Shown in pieces: positions 53,882-62,269 of a stretch of 64,000 nucleotides of DNA (the stretch's first letter is position 1; each line of letters starts with the position of its first letter). Source of the DNA: Gaetbulibacter_B jejuensis. Lineage in GTDB: Bacteria; Bacteroidota; Bacteroidia; Flavobacteriales; Flavobacteriaceae. A program made the position numbers and the translations under genes. The stretch lies in assembly GCF_039524015.1 (NCBI RefSeq), contig NZ_BAAAGF010000005.1, forward strand, positions 124,001-188,000. Reading direction: 5' to 3'. The notes beneath the pieces are model-generated. The model made no database searches. It saw only the letters and a list, made by a program, of their open reading frames with translations, and was not told the DNA's origin.

Positions 53882-54841
53882 ATGTCAGTTTTAGTATATA
53901 CAGAATCAGAACAAGGAAAATTTAAAAAAGTAGCGTTTGAAGTTGCTTCTTATGCAAAAGCTGTTGCAGACCAAATGGGAACAACAGTAACTGCAGTTAC
54001 TATAAATGCTGATGACACATCAGCTTTAGGAAACTATGGTGTTGACAAAGTATTAAAAGTTAACGATGCTAGTTTAGATAAATTTAATGCCAACGCCTAT
54101 GCAAGCATTATAAAACAAGCTACAGAAAAAGAAGATGCCAAAGTTGTTATAGTAAGCTCAAGTGCAGACAGCAAGTATTTAGCACCTCTTTTAGCAGTAG
54201 ATTTAAATGCAGGTTTTGCATCTAACGTGGTTGAAGCGCCTTCTAGCACGTCGCCATTTACAGTAAAACGTACTGCATTTACAAACAAAGCATTTAATAT
54301 GACTACTATTAACTCTGATGTTAAATTAGTAGCTGTTTCAAAAAATGCTTTCGGATTAAAAGAAAATACTGCAAGTGCAGCTGCTGAAGATTTTTCAGCT
54401 TCAATTCCAGAAATAAAAGTACAAGTTGATACTGTAGATAAAGTTACAGGTCAAGTTACTATTGCAGATGCTGAAGTTGTAGTATCTGGTGGACGTGGAT
54501 TAAAAGGTCCAGAAAACTGGGGAATGATAGAAGAATTAGCAGATGTTCTTGGTGCTGCTACAGCATGCTCTAAACCTGTAAGTGATTTAGGTTGGAGACC
54601 ACACAGTGAGCACGTAGGACAAACAGGAAAACCAGTAGCATCAAACTTATATATTGCAGTTGGAATTTCTGGAGCTATTCAGCATTTAGCAGGTATCAAT
54701 GCTTCAAAAGTAAAAGTAGTTATCAACACAGATCCTGAAGCACCTTTCTTTAAAGCTGCTGATTACGGAATTGTGGGTGACGCCTTTGAAGTTGTACCTA
54801 AACTAATAGAGAAATTAAAGGAATTTAAAGCTCAGCAATAA
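53882..54841 (+). CDS. etfA: Electron transfer flavoprotein alpha subunit
   Basis: The 319-residue FAD-binding subunit of ETF. The C-terminal FAD domain has VSGGRGLKGPENW, the KPVSDLGWRPHSEHVGQTGK segment (as KPVSDLGW and EHVGQTGKPV), AVGISGAIQHLAGI and VINTDPEAPFFKAADYGIVGD. It is in an operon with etfB. Confidence 0.95.
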   Translation: MSVLVYTESEQGKFKKVAFEVASYAKAVADQMGTTVTAVTINADDTSALGNYGVDKVLKVNDASLDKFNANAYASIIKQATEKEDAKVVIVSSSADSKYLAPLLAVDLNAGFASNVVEAPSSTSPFTVKRTAFTNKAFNMTTINSDVKLVAVSKNAFGLKENTASAAAEDFSASIPEIKVQVDTVDKVTGQVTIADAEVVVSGGRGLKGPENWGMIEELADVLGAATACSKPVSDLGWRPHSEHVGQTGKPVASNLYIAVGISGAIQHLAGINASKVKVVINTDPEAPFFKAADYGIVGDAFEVVPKLIEKLKEFKAQQ

Positions 54842-54960
54842 ATAATTTTTTTATAAATTGTATTGTTAAAGGACTGTTTGAATTTGGTCTAAATCTCCAA
54901 ATCTGTTAATTTCAGTTTGGTAAAGTCCTAATTTAAACAGTTCTTTGTGTTTTTAAATTT

Positions 54961-55569
54961 ATGAGCTTAGTTCGTCTTAACATAAAGGGCATATCGTACA
55001 GCCAAACTCAAAATGGCGCTTACGCTTTGATTTTAAACGAAGTAGATGGTGACCGAAAACTTCCAATAGTTATTGGTGCTTTTGAAGCACAATCAATTGC
55101 CATTGCTTTAGAAAAAGAAATACGACCTCCTAGACCCTTAACACACGACCTTTTTAAAAATTTTGCTGACCGATTTGATATTGTTGTAAAGCAAGTTATC
55201 ATTCATAAATTGGTAGATGGTGTGTTTTATTCAAGTTTAATTTGTGAACGTGATAAAATAGAGGAAATAATTGATGCAAGAACCAGTGATGCCATCGCTT
55301 TAGCTTTGCGTTTTAACGCTCCTATTTTTACTTACAAAAACATTTTAGACAAAGCAGGTATTTACTTAAAAGTAAATCCTAAAAAAGACGAAGAAGAAGA
55401 TAGTATCTTAATGGATGAATTAGTTGCTGAAGAAATTGAAGCTAGCGTTCATGAAAGCTACAAAGATAAATCTATTGAAGAATTACATTCACTTTTAGAC
55501 GAAGCTGTAAATAATGAAGATTATGAAAAAGCAGCAAATATTCGTGACGAAATCTCAAAACGAGAGTAA
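54961..55569 (+). CDS. Bifunctional nuclease family protein with UVR motif
   Basis: The 202-residue protein has a DUF151 core (residues about 1-130; GAFEAQSIAIALE and RTSDAIALALRFNAPIF) and a C-terminal UvrB/UvrC motif (SIEELHSLLDEAVNNEDYEKAANIRDEI, in parts). Related proteins are described as dual DNase/RNase; the activity here is inferred. It lies 15 bp before the nucleoside transporter gene. Confidence 0.88.
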   Translation: MSLVRLNIKGISYSQTQNGAYALILNEVDGDRKLPIVIGAFEAQSIAIALEKEIRPPRPLTHDLFKNFADRFDIVVKQVIIHKLVDGVFYSSLICERDKIEEIIDARTSDAIALALRFNAPIFTYKNILDKAGIYLKVNPKKDEEEDSILMDELVAEEIEASVHESYKDKSIEELHSLLDEAVNNEDYEKAANIRDEISKRE

Positions 55570-55584
55570 TACCTATTTTAAATT

Positions 55585-57114
55585 ATGAGAAAGCAGTTTT
55601 TGTTTTTTGTTGCCCTATTTTTTCTTTTTACAACCCTAACCGTATCACAAAATCCAGAAACAACCACTCAATTAGATACTATTGAACAAGTTACAGAAAT
55701 TGTAACAGACTCTATAAATTCAATTAATGAAATTACTGAAGTAGTAGATACTGAAAATGCTGTTACTACAACTGAAGACGCTACACCTAAAAGTACAATT
55801 ATTCCTAGCCAAGGGTTTTCTTTCAATAGTCTTTGGAGAGGTGCATTAGGTATGATAAGTTTAGTTTTTATTGCTTTTTTATTCAGTAGTAATAGAAAAG
55901 CTATTAACTGGAGAATCGTAGGTATTGGTCTAGCTTTTCAGCTACTAATTGCTGTTGGAGTATTAAAAGTGGAATTCATCAAAACTATTTTTGAATTTAT
56001 AGGCGGAATTTTTGTTCAAGTTCTTGAGTTTACAAGAGCAGGAAGTAAATTTTTATTTGAAGGCTTAGTAGTTGATATGGATACCTTTGGATTTATTTTT
56101 GCGTTCCAAGTACTACCAACAATTATTTTCTTTTCGGCACTTACATCGGTTTTGTTTTATTTAGGCGTTATTCAATGGGTAGTTAAAGCTATGGCTTGGT
56201 TACTTTCAAAAGCCTTAAGAATTTCAGGAGCTGAAAGTTTAAGTGTTGCTGGAAATATCTTTTTAGGACAAACAGAAGCACCTTTATTAATTAAAGCCTA
56301 CTTAGAAAAAATGAACAAGTCTGAAATGCTACTTGTCATGATTGGTGGTATGGCTACCGTTGCTGGAGCTGTACTTGCAGCTTACATTGGTTTTCTAGGT
56401 GGTGACGATCCTGAATTAAGACTATTTTACGCAAAACACCTTTTAGCGGCATCAGTAATGGCTGCTCCAGGTGCTATTGTCATTTCAAAAATACTCTACC
56501 CTCAAACTGAAGAGGTAAATACCGATGTTTCTGTATCTCAAGATAAAATTGGTTCAAATATACTAGACGCTATTGCTAATGGAACTACCGAAGGTTTAAA
56601 ACTTGCCGTTAATGTTGGTGCTATGCTTTTAGTATTTGTAGCGTTTATAGCTATGATTAACTATGGATTTGGAAAAGTAGGATACTATACTGGCTTAAAC
56701 TCTTGGATTGTTGAAAATACTAGATATGAAAGTTTATCATTAGAGTTTATCTTGGGCTATATTTTCTCTCCTTTAATGTGGTTAATTGGTGTTGCCAAAG
56801 AAGACATGGCGCTTATGGGACAGTTGCTAGGTATTAAATTAGCTGCAAGTGAATTTGTTGGATACATTCAATTAGCAGACCTTAAAAACGCAGGAAACTC
56901 AATTCATTTAACATACGAAAAATCAATAATCATGGCAACCTACATGCTATGTGGTTTTGCTAATTTTGCATCTATTGGTATTCAAATTGGAGGTATTGGT
57001 TCTTTAGCTCCAGGACAGCGTAAAACCTTATCTAAATTTGGGATGAAAGCTTTAATTGGAGGTACAATTGCATCATTGATTTCAGCAACTATTGCTGGTA
57101 TGATTATAGGTTAA
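55585..57114 (+). CDS. Concentrative nucleoside transporter (CNT/NupC family)
   Basis: Na+- or H+-coupled nucleoside uptake. The 509-residue protein has a signal-like N-terminus and a Thr/Glu-rich extension of about 85 residues before the membrane core. The CNT signature GNIFLGQTEAPLLIKAYL and the second-half motif SPLMWLIGVAKEDMALMGQLLG are present. With the deoxynucleoside kinase and thyA it fits nucleoside salvage. The acidic N-terminal extension is larger than in E. coli NupC. Confidence 0.9.
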   Translation: MRKQFLFFVALFFLFTTLTVSQNPETTTQLDTIEQVTEIVTDSINSINEITEVVDTENAVTTTEDATPKSTIIPSQGFSFNSLWRGALGMISLVFIAFLFSSNRKAINWRIVGIGLAFQLLIAVGVLKVEFIKTIFEFIGGIFVQVLEFTRAGSKFLFEGLVVDMDTFGFIFAFQVLPTIIFFSALTSVLFYLGVIQWVVKAMAWLLSKALRISGAESLSVAGNIFLGQTEAPLLIKAYLEKMNKSEMLLVMIGGMATVAGAVLAAYIGFLGGDDPELRLFYAKHLLAASVMAAPGAIVISKILYPQTEEVNTDVSVSQDKIGSNILDAIANGTTEGLKLAVNVGAMLLVFVAFIAMINYGFGKVGYYTGLNSWIVENTRYESLSLEFILGYIFSPLMWLIGVAKEDMALMGQLLGIKLAASEFVGYIQLADLKNAGNSIHLTYEKSIIMATYMLCGFANFASIGIQIGGIGSLAPGQRKTLSKFGMKALIGGTIASLISATIAGMIIG

Positions 57115-57116
57115 AC

Positions 57117-57142
57117 AATTTCTGCAAAAGCAGAAATTTTTT
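57117..57142 (+). terminator. Terminator after nucleoside transporter
   Basis: AATTTCTGC-AAAA-GCAGAAATT stem, then TTTT. Confidence 0.85.
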
Positions 57143-57296
57143 AATAAGCATCGAATCGAAGTGTACAAACAAGTACTTTATCTTCGTTAATAACTTTTTC
57201 ATATCTATCGTTTATCAAATATAAAAACAGCATTTCTTTTTTATTAATTTCGTATGCACTGAAATTTCTTCAGCAAATGTCTAACTTAAAAAACAG

Positions 57297-57316
57297 ATTC
57301 CTGCTTTCGCAGGAAT
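57297..57316 (+). repeat. REP-like hairpin just before thyA
   Basis: ATTCCTGC-TTTC-GCAGGAAT, a perfect 8-bp stem ending five bases before the thyA ATG. Very similar palindromes recur as dispersed extragenic repeats in many flavobacterial genomes (from memory). In the mRNA it would sit at the ribosome-binding region. Confidence 0.6.
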
Positions 57317-57321
57317 AGATT

Positions 57322-58146
57322 ATGAAGCAGTATTTAGATTTAGTAAAACATGTTTTAGAACACGGAAACGAAAAAGGAGATAGAACAGGAACAGGAACAA
57401 AAAGTGTTTTTGGTTATCAAATGCGTTTTGATTTAAGTGAAGGTTTCCCAATGGTAACAACCAAAAAACTACATCTTAAGTCAATAATTCATGAGTTACT
57501 GTGGTTTTTAAAAGGTGATACAAACATTAACTATTTAACCGAAAATGGCGTTCGTATTTGGAACGAATGGGCTGACGAAAATGGAGACTTAGGACCTGTT
57601 TACGGTCATCAATGGCGCAACTGGAATAGTGACGAAATTGACCAAATAAAGGAAGTAGTTGAAACACTTAAAACCAACCCAAATAGCCGAAGAATGTTAG
57701 TTTCAGCTTGGAATCCTTCAGTGCTACCTGACACTTCTAAAAGCTTTAGTGAAAATGTTGCAAACGGTAAAGCTGCATTACCTCCTTGCCATGCGTTTTT
57801 TCAATTTTACGTAGCAAACGGAAAGCTATCTTGTCAACTTTATCAACGTAGTGCTGACATATTTTTAGGCGTTCCTTTCAATATTGCGTCTTATGCATTG
57901 TTTACCATGATGATGGCTCAAGTGTGTGGTTATGAAGCTGGAGAATTTATACACACTTTTGGTGATGCTCATATTTATAGCAACCACTTCGAGCAACTAG
58001 AATTGCAACTTTCTAGAGACCCAAGACCATTACCAAAAATGATTTTAAATCCTGAAGTAAAGGATATTTTTAGCTTTACTTTTGACGATTTCACTTTAGT
58101 GGATTATAATCCGCACCCACATATTAAAGGTGCTGTTGCTGTATAA
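57322..58146 (+). CDS. thyA: Thymidylate synthase
   Basis: Makes dTMP from dUMP, oxidising methylene-THF to dihydrofolate. The 274-residue protein has DRTGTGTKSVFG at the N-terminus, the catalytic C156 in LPPCHAFFQFYV, and QRSADIFLGVPFNIASYA. A short insertion (DTSKSFSENVANGK) precedes the catalytic loop. The DHFR fusion gene that would recycle dihydrofolate lies about 1.2 kb downstream. Confidence 0.96.
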   Translation: MKQYLDLVKHVLEHGNEKGDRTGTGTKSVFGYQMRFDLSEGFPMVTTKKLHLKSIIHELLWFLKGDTNINYLTENGVRIWNEWADENGDLGPVYGHQWRNWNSDEIDQIKEVVETLKTNPNSRRMLVSAWNPSVLPDTSKSFSENVANGKAALPPCHAFFQFYVANGKLSCQLYQRSADIFLGVPFNIASYALFTMMMAQVCGYEAGEFIHTFGDAHIYSNHFEQLELQLSRDPRPLPKMILNPEVKDIFSFTFDDFTLVDYNPHPHIKGAVAV

Positions 58147-58148
58147 AC

Positions 58149-58601
58149 ATGCTTAAAACACTAGTCTTTTTTACTTGCTTTTTATTTCTTACTAGTCTAA
58201 GCAATGCTCAAGATTCAATCACTAAACCTGAGAGCGAAAACGAATCTGAAATTATAGTCCTTGATGAAATTCCTATTTATCCTGGTTGTGAGCGAAAACG
58301 AAGTAATAAAAAACTAAAAAAATGCATGTCAGATAAAATTTCAAAATTCATCACTAAAAACTACAATCTTGATGTATTTAAAAGCCTTGACCTGCCAGCA
58401 AGTGATTATACCGTTTATATTATTTTCAAATTAAATAAAGAAGGGGAAATTATAGAAGCTAAAGCAAGAGGTCCTCACCCAAAACTTGAAAAAGAGGCTG
58501 TAAGAGTTATTAATAGTTTACCAAAAATGACTCCTGGTAAAATTAAAGGGAAACCTGTTATTATTCCTTATTCAATACCTGTTTATCTTAGTAATAGATA
58601 A
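58149..58601 (+). CDS. Exported protein with TonB C-terminal-like domain
   Basis: The 150-residue protein has a signal peptide ending LSNAQ. The segment from YTVYIIFKLNKEGEIIEAKARGPHPKLEKEA to MTPGKIKGKPVIIPYSIPVYL (read in parts) resembles the TonB C-terminal fold: a strand, helix, strand ending in a proline-rich tail. It lacks a membrane anchor and a Pro-rich spacer, so it is not a complete TonB. The cysteines at PGCERKRSNKKLKKC may form a disulphide. It starts two bases after thyA. Confidence 0.7.
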   Translation: MLKTLVFFTCFLFLTSLSNAQDSITKPESENESEIIVLDEIPIYPGCERKRSNKKLKKCMSDKISKFITKNYNLDVFKSLDLPASDYTVYIIFKLNKEGEIIEAKARGPHPKLEKEAVRVINSLPKMTPGKIKGKPVIIPYSIPVYLSNR

Positions 58602-58617
58602 AACTATACAAAACAAA

Positions 58618-58644
58618 AAAAGCTTTCAATTTTTGAAAGCTTTT
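58618..58644. terminator. Terminator between TonB-like and CBM48 genes
   Basis: AGCTTTCAA pairs with TTGAAAGCT around TTT, with A/U extensions on both sides, between convergent genes. Confidence 0.8.
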
Positions 58645-58666
58645 CTTCTAATCTGTTTTTTCAAAA

Positions 58667-58966
58667 TTATAAATTTAAAACGCTGTTTTCAGCTCCTGCA
58701 TAGTCATTCCATGCGTAGGCATCAGCAGCTTCGTCGTTGGTATATGTACCATCTACAATATATCTAAATTCATAAGAGTTGTCTTTTTCTAAATCTACAG
58801 TACCTTTAAAAGTCCCGTTCTTTAACTTTTTAAGCTGAAAATCTTTTTTCTCTTTCCATTCGTTAAAGGTTCCTACTACTGTTACTTTTTTAGCTTCTTC
58901 AGCAGGTACAGAAAAAGTGACTTTACATACTGGTTTGCTTTTTAAGTATTGTTTTTTAATAGCCAT
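58667..58966 (-). CDS. CBM48/isoamylase early-set domain protein
   Basis: The 99-residue single-domain protein has the AMPK-type glycogen-binding Ig fold: VTVVGTFNEWKEKKDFQLKKL, KNGTFKGTVDLEKDNSYEFRYIVDG, then WNDYAGAENSVLNL (in parts). It is cytoplasmic, probably binding alpha-glucan or acting as a regulatory module. Stand-alone versions are common in Bacteroidota. Confidence 0.87.
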   Translation of the reverse strand: MAIKKQYLKSKPVCKVTFSVPAEEAKKVTVVGTFNEWKEKKDFQLKKLKNGTFKGTVDLEKDNSYEFRYIVDGTYTNDEAADAYAWNDYAGAENSVLNL

Positions 58967-59319
58967 AATTAAATGTATTTAATTCTATTTCAAAGCTATA
59001 AAAGAAAATCCTAGCTACAAACAATTCTTTGCATTTGAGACACGATTTATCATTTCGTTAAAAATGAGTTCATTTTAATTTAAAGTAAGAAAAAAAACAT
59101 ATTCTTTTTTGGCAGATATTCAACATTGCTATCGTTTGATTTTCAGAGCGTTTACCACTACAACGTTTGCACTTTCAAATACCTCAATCACTAGCACTTA
59201 TGTTACAACGATTTCGCGACTTTTTACATCAATTAAACTCTATTACTTTAAAAAATAGACCTATAAAATCTTAAAAACTATATTATAAAAAAGACGTAAA
59301 TTTACCTTTCAATTATTTC
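58967..59319. other. Divergent intergenic region CBM48 / 2TM-DHFR
   Basis: Minus-strand promoter TTTG (59021-59018)-N19-TAGCTTTG (58998-58991) for the CBM48 gene, a perfect match. The remaining 300 bases are AT-rich. A TAAATTTA near 59298 may serve the DHFR gene. A 25-codon ORF at 59199 is not supportable. Confidence 0.55.
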
Positions 59320-60249
59320 ATGATTATGTTCGGAAAGAAAAAACAAAAACCTCAAATAGATAAAGAACAATTGGAGCTTATACAAAACGCTCAAAAACGC
59401 ATTAAACAAAAAAAGCGCTTATATGCTCACTTTGTTGTGTTTTTAATTGGAGCTGTGTTTTTAATTGTTGCAAATACTGTTTTAGGTATTGGAAAAGACA
59501 CTACCTTTTTTGGTATAGACTGGTTTGTATATGCAATACTTATTTGGTTGTTTCTTTTTATATATCACCTTTTCAATGTGTTTGTAACCCAAAAATTTAT
59601 GGGAACAGCCTGGGAACAACAGCAATTAGACAAATTGGTTGCTAAACAACAAGAGCGTATTGAACAACTAAAACAAGGTTTTTTGAAAGAAGAAACACAT
59701 ATGGCAAAAACCCAAGCATATAATGAAGTTCAAAAACTTAAAAAAAGCAACAAGGCTAGTCAACTTACCATAATTGTTGCTGCTGGTGAAGATAATGCTA
59801 TTGGTAAAGACAATGACCTTATTTGGCATTTAAGTAACGACCTTAAACGTTTTAAAAGTTTAACCTCTGGTCATCATATTATAATGGGTCGTAAGACTTT
59901 TGAAAGCTTTCCTAAACCGCTTCCTAACAGAACACATATAGTAATTACAAGACAAAACAACTATAAAGTACCAGATGGAGTAATTGTAGTTAATTCTTTA
60001 GAAGACGCTATTGATGCGGCTAAAAGTGACACACAACCGTTTATAATTGGTGGCGGAGAAATTTACAAACAATCCATTAATCTTGTTGATAAAATTGAAC
60101 TTACAAGAGTACATGACACTTTTGAAGGTGCTGATACATTTTTTCCAGAAATAGATACTACCACTTGGAAAGAAATAGATAGAGAACGCCATGAAAAAGA
60201 TGAAAAGCACAATCATGCGTTTTCTTTTATAACCTATGTAAGACAGTAA
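59320..60249 (+). CDS. folA: Membrane-anchored dihydrofolate reductase: 2TM domain fused to DHFR
   Basis: The 309-residue fusion has an N-terminal 2TM domain with helices near residues 37-54 and 67-88, a coiled-coil-like linker (WEQQQLDKLVAKQQERIEQL), and a complete DHFR domain from residue 148. The DHFR motifs are IIVAAGEDNAIGKDNDLIWH, IIMGRKTFESF, FIIGGGEIYKQ and DTFFPEID. DHFR reduces dihydrofolate from ThyA back to tetrahydrofolate. An in-frame ATG at 59701 (M128) could give a soluble form. No frameshift is needed, and both domains look intact. Confidence 0.88.
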   Translation: MIMFGKKKQKPQIDKEQLELIQNAQKRIKQKKRLYAHFVVFLIGAVFLIVANTVLGIGKDTTFFGIDWFVYAILIWLFLFIYHLFNVFVTQKFMGTAWEQQQLDKLVAKQQERIEQLKQGFLKEETHMAKTQAYNEVQKLKKSNKASQLTIIVAAGEDNAIGKDNDLIWHLSNDLKRFKSLTSGHHIIMGRKTFESFPKPLPNRTHIVITRQNNYKVPDGVIVVNSLEDAIDAAKSDTQPFIIGGGEIYKQSINLVDKIELTRVHDTFEGADTFFPEIDTTTWKEIDRERHEKDEKHNHAFSFITYVRQ

Positions 60250-60278
60250 AAAAGTATACCTATCTCAAAATTAATGCT

Positions 60279-60297
60279 AATATCTTTTAAAGATATT
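60279..60297. promoter_or_regulatory. Perfect inverted repeat upstream of fabD
   Basis: AATATCTTT-T-AAAGATATT (9-bp arms) lies just upstream of the -7 element TATTTTTG (60303-60310) of fabD, where the -33 region would be. It is a plausible repressor operator for fatty-acid synthesis control. Confidence 0.5.
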
Positions 60298-60329
60298 ATT
60301 CCTATTTTTGCAACATAAAATTTTAATAC

Positions 60330-61223
60330 ATGAAAGCATACATTTTTCCTGGTCAAGGTGCCCAATTTACTGGAATGGGATTAGACTTATATGAAAATTC
60401 ACCTCTTGCTCAAGAACTTTTTGAACAAGCCAATGATATTCTTGGATTCTCTATAACTGATATAATGTTTGAAGGTTCTGCAGAAGACCTTAAAGAAACA
60501 AAAGTTACTCAACCTGCAATATTTTTACACTCAGTAATTTTAGCTAAAACCTTAGGTGATAGTTTTAAACCTGATATGGTTGCTGGCCACTCTTTAGGAG
60601 AGTTTTCGGCCTTGGTAGCAAATGGCACTTTAACTTTTAAAGATGGTTTAAAACTAGTATCGCAACGTGCTTTGGCAATGCAAAAAGCTTGCGAATTACA
60701 ACCAAGCACAATGGCTGCAGTATTAGGATTGGATGATGATGTAGTTGAAAAAGTATGTGCAATGACCGAAGGTGTTGTAGTTGCTGCTAATTATAACTGC
60801 CCTGGACAATTGGTAATTTCAGGGGAAGTTGAAGCTATTAACAAAGCTTGTGAAACTTTAAAAGAAGAAGGAGCTCGTCGTGCATTAGTATTGCCTGTAG
60901 GTGGAGCATTTCACTCACCTTTAATGGAACCAGCAAGAGAAGAACTTGCTGCCGCTATTGAAAACACAATGTTTGGTAAACCAAACTGCCCAATATACCA
61001 AAACGTTACAGCAAGTGCAGTAATTGATGAAGCTGCCATTAAAACCAATTTAATCTCTCAATTAACAGCTCCTGTAAGATGGACACAATCGGTACAACAA
61101 ATGATTACTGATGGTGCAACATTATTTACTGAAGTTGGACCTGGAAAAGTATTACAAGGTTTAGTTAAAAAAATAAATAGAGAAGCTGAAACGGTTTCAG
61201 CAACTTTTGAGACTAACTCATAA
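60330..61223 (+). CDS. fabD: Malonyl-CoA:ACP transacylase
   Basis: Loads malonate onto acyl carrier protein for fatty-acid synthesis. The 297-residue protein has the catalytic Ser88 in VAGHSLGEFSAL, the FPGQGAQFTGMG N-terminus, the Arg segment SQRALAMQ and the catalytic His in GGAFHSPLM. It lies three bases before lspA in an apparent two-gene operon. A 19-bp perfect palindrome occurs in its promoter. Confidence 0.95.
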   Translation: MKAYIFPGQGAQFTGMGLDLYENSPLAQELFEQANDILGFSITDIMFEGSAEDLKETKVTQPAIFLHSVILAKTLGDSFKPDMVAGHSLGEFSALVANGTLTFKDGLKLVSQRALAMQKACELQPSTMAAVLGLDDDVVEKVCAMTEGVVVAANYNCPGQLVISGEVEAINKACETLKEEGARRALVLPVGGAFHSPLMEPAREELAAAIENTMFGKPNCPIYQNVTASAVIDEAAIKTNLISQLTAPVRWTQSVQQMITDGATLFTEVGPGKVLQGLVKKINREAETVSATFETNS

Positions 61224-61226
61224 CTT

Positions 61227-61724
61227 ATGAAACTATCTAGAAATTTAGCTATAATACTACTTATTGTAGTAAACATTGCTGTAGATCAAATATCTAAATT
61301 GATAGTTGATAGTAAAATGAATTTAGGTGAAACCATTGAAGTTTTTGGTAACACTTTTATTCTTCAATATGTAAAAAACTCAGGTGCCTTTTTAGGAATG
61401 GGTAGCGAACTAAACGACACATTACGTATTATACTTTTAATACTATTACCCGTTTTAGTATTAAGCTATCTTGTTTTTTATATTTTCAAAAACAAACATT
61501 TAGATAAATTAGCAATTATTGGTCTAAGTTGTATTGCAGGAGGTGGAATTGCTAATATTTTTGACCGTATTGCTTATGGCAAAGTAATAGATTTTCTTCA
61601 TTTAGATTTTGGTGGAGTATTTAGAACCGGAATCTTCAATCTTGCCGATATATCAGTTACATCTGGGATGATATTATTACTTTTAGGAAGTTTTTTTACT
61701 AAGAAAAAAACAACAGTAGAATAA
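61227..61724 (+). CDS. lspA: Lipoprotein signal peptidase (signal peptidase II)
   Basis: Membrane aspartyl protease cleaving prolipoprotein signal peptides. The 165-residue protein has four helices and the conserved sequences VDQISKLIV, VKNSGAFLGMGS, and the catalytic pair in GGGIANIFDRIAYGKVIDFL and FNLADISVTSG (Asp residues in NIFDR and NLADIS). It starts three bases after fabD and is followed by a strong terminator. Confidence 0.95.
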   Translation: MKLSRNLAIILLIVVNIAVDQISKLIVDSKMNLGETIEVFGNTFILQYVKNSGAFLGMGSELNDTLRIILLILLPVLVLSYLVFYIFKNKHLDKLAIIGLSCIAGGGIANIFDRIAYGKVIDFLHLDFGGVFRTGIFNLADISVTSGMILLLLGSFFTKKKTTVE

Positions 61725-61762
61725 AAAAGTAAAAGCCTCTTAATAGAGGCTTTTACTTTTTT
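61723..61762. terminator. Bidirectional terminator after lspA
   Basis: An 18-bp stem (AAAAAAGTAAAAGCCTCT and complement) closes a TAAT loop, with U-runs on both strands. It overlaps the last two bases of the small convergent ORF. Confidence 0.92.
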
Positions 61763-61961
61763 ATTTAGCTAAAATACAGTCTTCGCAATCTTTTACTTCA
61801 CCATAGTATGTCTCTCTATATTTGTGAAGGGTTTTAAACGGAATACTTAAAAATTGCTTTTTAATATACGTTACATTTGTTTGTAATAAACCCATTTTTG
61901 GAGTGAATCGTGCTTCGGGTTTTGTCTGTCTTTTTATACTTATCAATTTCATTTTATTCAT
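61761..61961 (-). CDS. Small basic protein with C-terminal CxxC
   Basis: The 66-residue product (or 63 from the next Met) starts MKLISIKRQTKPEARFTPK and ends YYGEVKDCEDCILAK. I do not recognise a family. Support for a real gene comes from a promoter-like TTG-N19-TTTCTTTG immediately upstream and a shared convergent terminator downstream. The CxxC pair near the C-terminus could bind metal or react with thiols. Confidence 0.55.
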   Translation of the reverse strand: MNKMKLISIKRQTKPEARFTPKMGLLQTNVTYIKKQFLSIPFKTLHKYRETYYGEVKDCEDCILAK

Positions 61962-61974
61962 TTATCATTCAAGG

Positions 61975-62006
61975 CAAAGAAAGGCATCTTATATCCCAAT
62001 TCAAAA
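61975..62006 (-). promoter_or_regulatory. Promoter of the small CxxC protein
   Basis: Minus-strand TTTTG (62006-62002), 19 bases, TTTCTTTG (61982-61975), seven of eight matches to TAnnTTTG, 13 bases before the ATG. Confidence 0.45.
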
Positions 62007-62141
62007 TAATTGAGGTTAAATCATTGTTAATCAATTTATTAAATACGAATATAATAATTTAATGCTCATATCGTTATGATATTTGTAGGAAAAACCAGCA
62101 TCTATTGAAAATTCAAAAAATACTGGTCTTTCATAAAAAGC

Positions 62142-62269
62142 CTCAAGGAAATTACTTAATCTTTCAGATTTTACCTAAAACTTGTATTGAGTTAGACATG
62201 CTCAATAAAAGAACTTAACTCATTCCTAACTAACAGAAGTCAGGGTTAAGTTGATACTTTTTCCTTGAG
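62142..62269. ncRNA. Candidate structured RNA or mobile palindrome
   Basis: A 10-bp perfect closing pair CTCAAGGAAA (62142-62151)/TTTCCTTGAG (62260-62269) encloses TATTGAG-N9-CTCAATA (62185-62207) and ACTTAAC (62213-62219)/GTTAAGT (62245-62251), with further competing complements (GAGTTA/TAACTC). A smaller hairpin ACCAG/CTGGT (62094-62127) precedes it. The 61962-62498 gap has no convincing gene. A long hairpin with a large internal loop recalls 6S-type RNAs, but a MITE-like remnant would also have such ends. Strand unknown. Confidence 0.4.

Noticed and set aside
59199..59273. Short ORF (about 24 residues) before the 2TM-DHFR gene
   Set aside because: No promoter, no enrichment in any amino acid and no downstream terminator; not comparable to the arg and ilv leaders.
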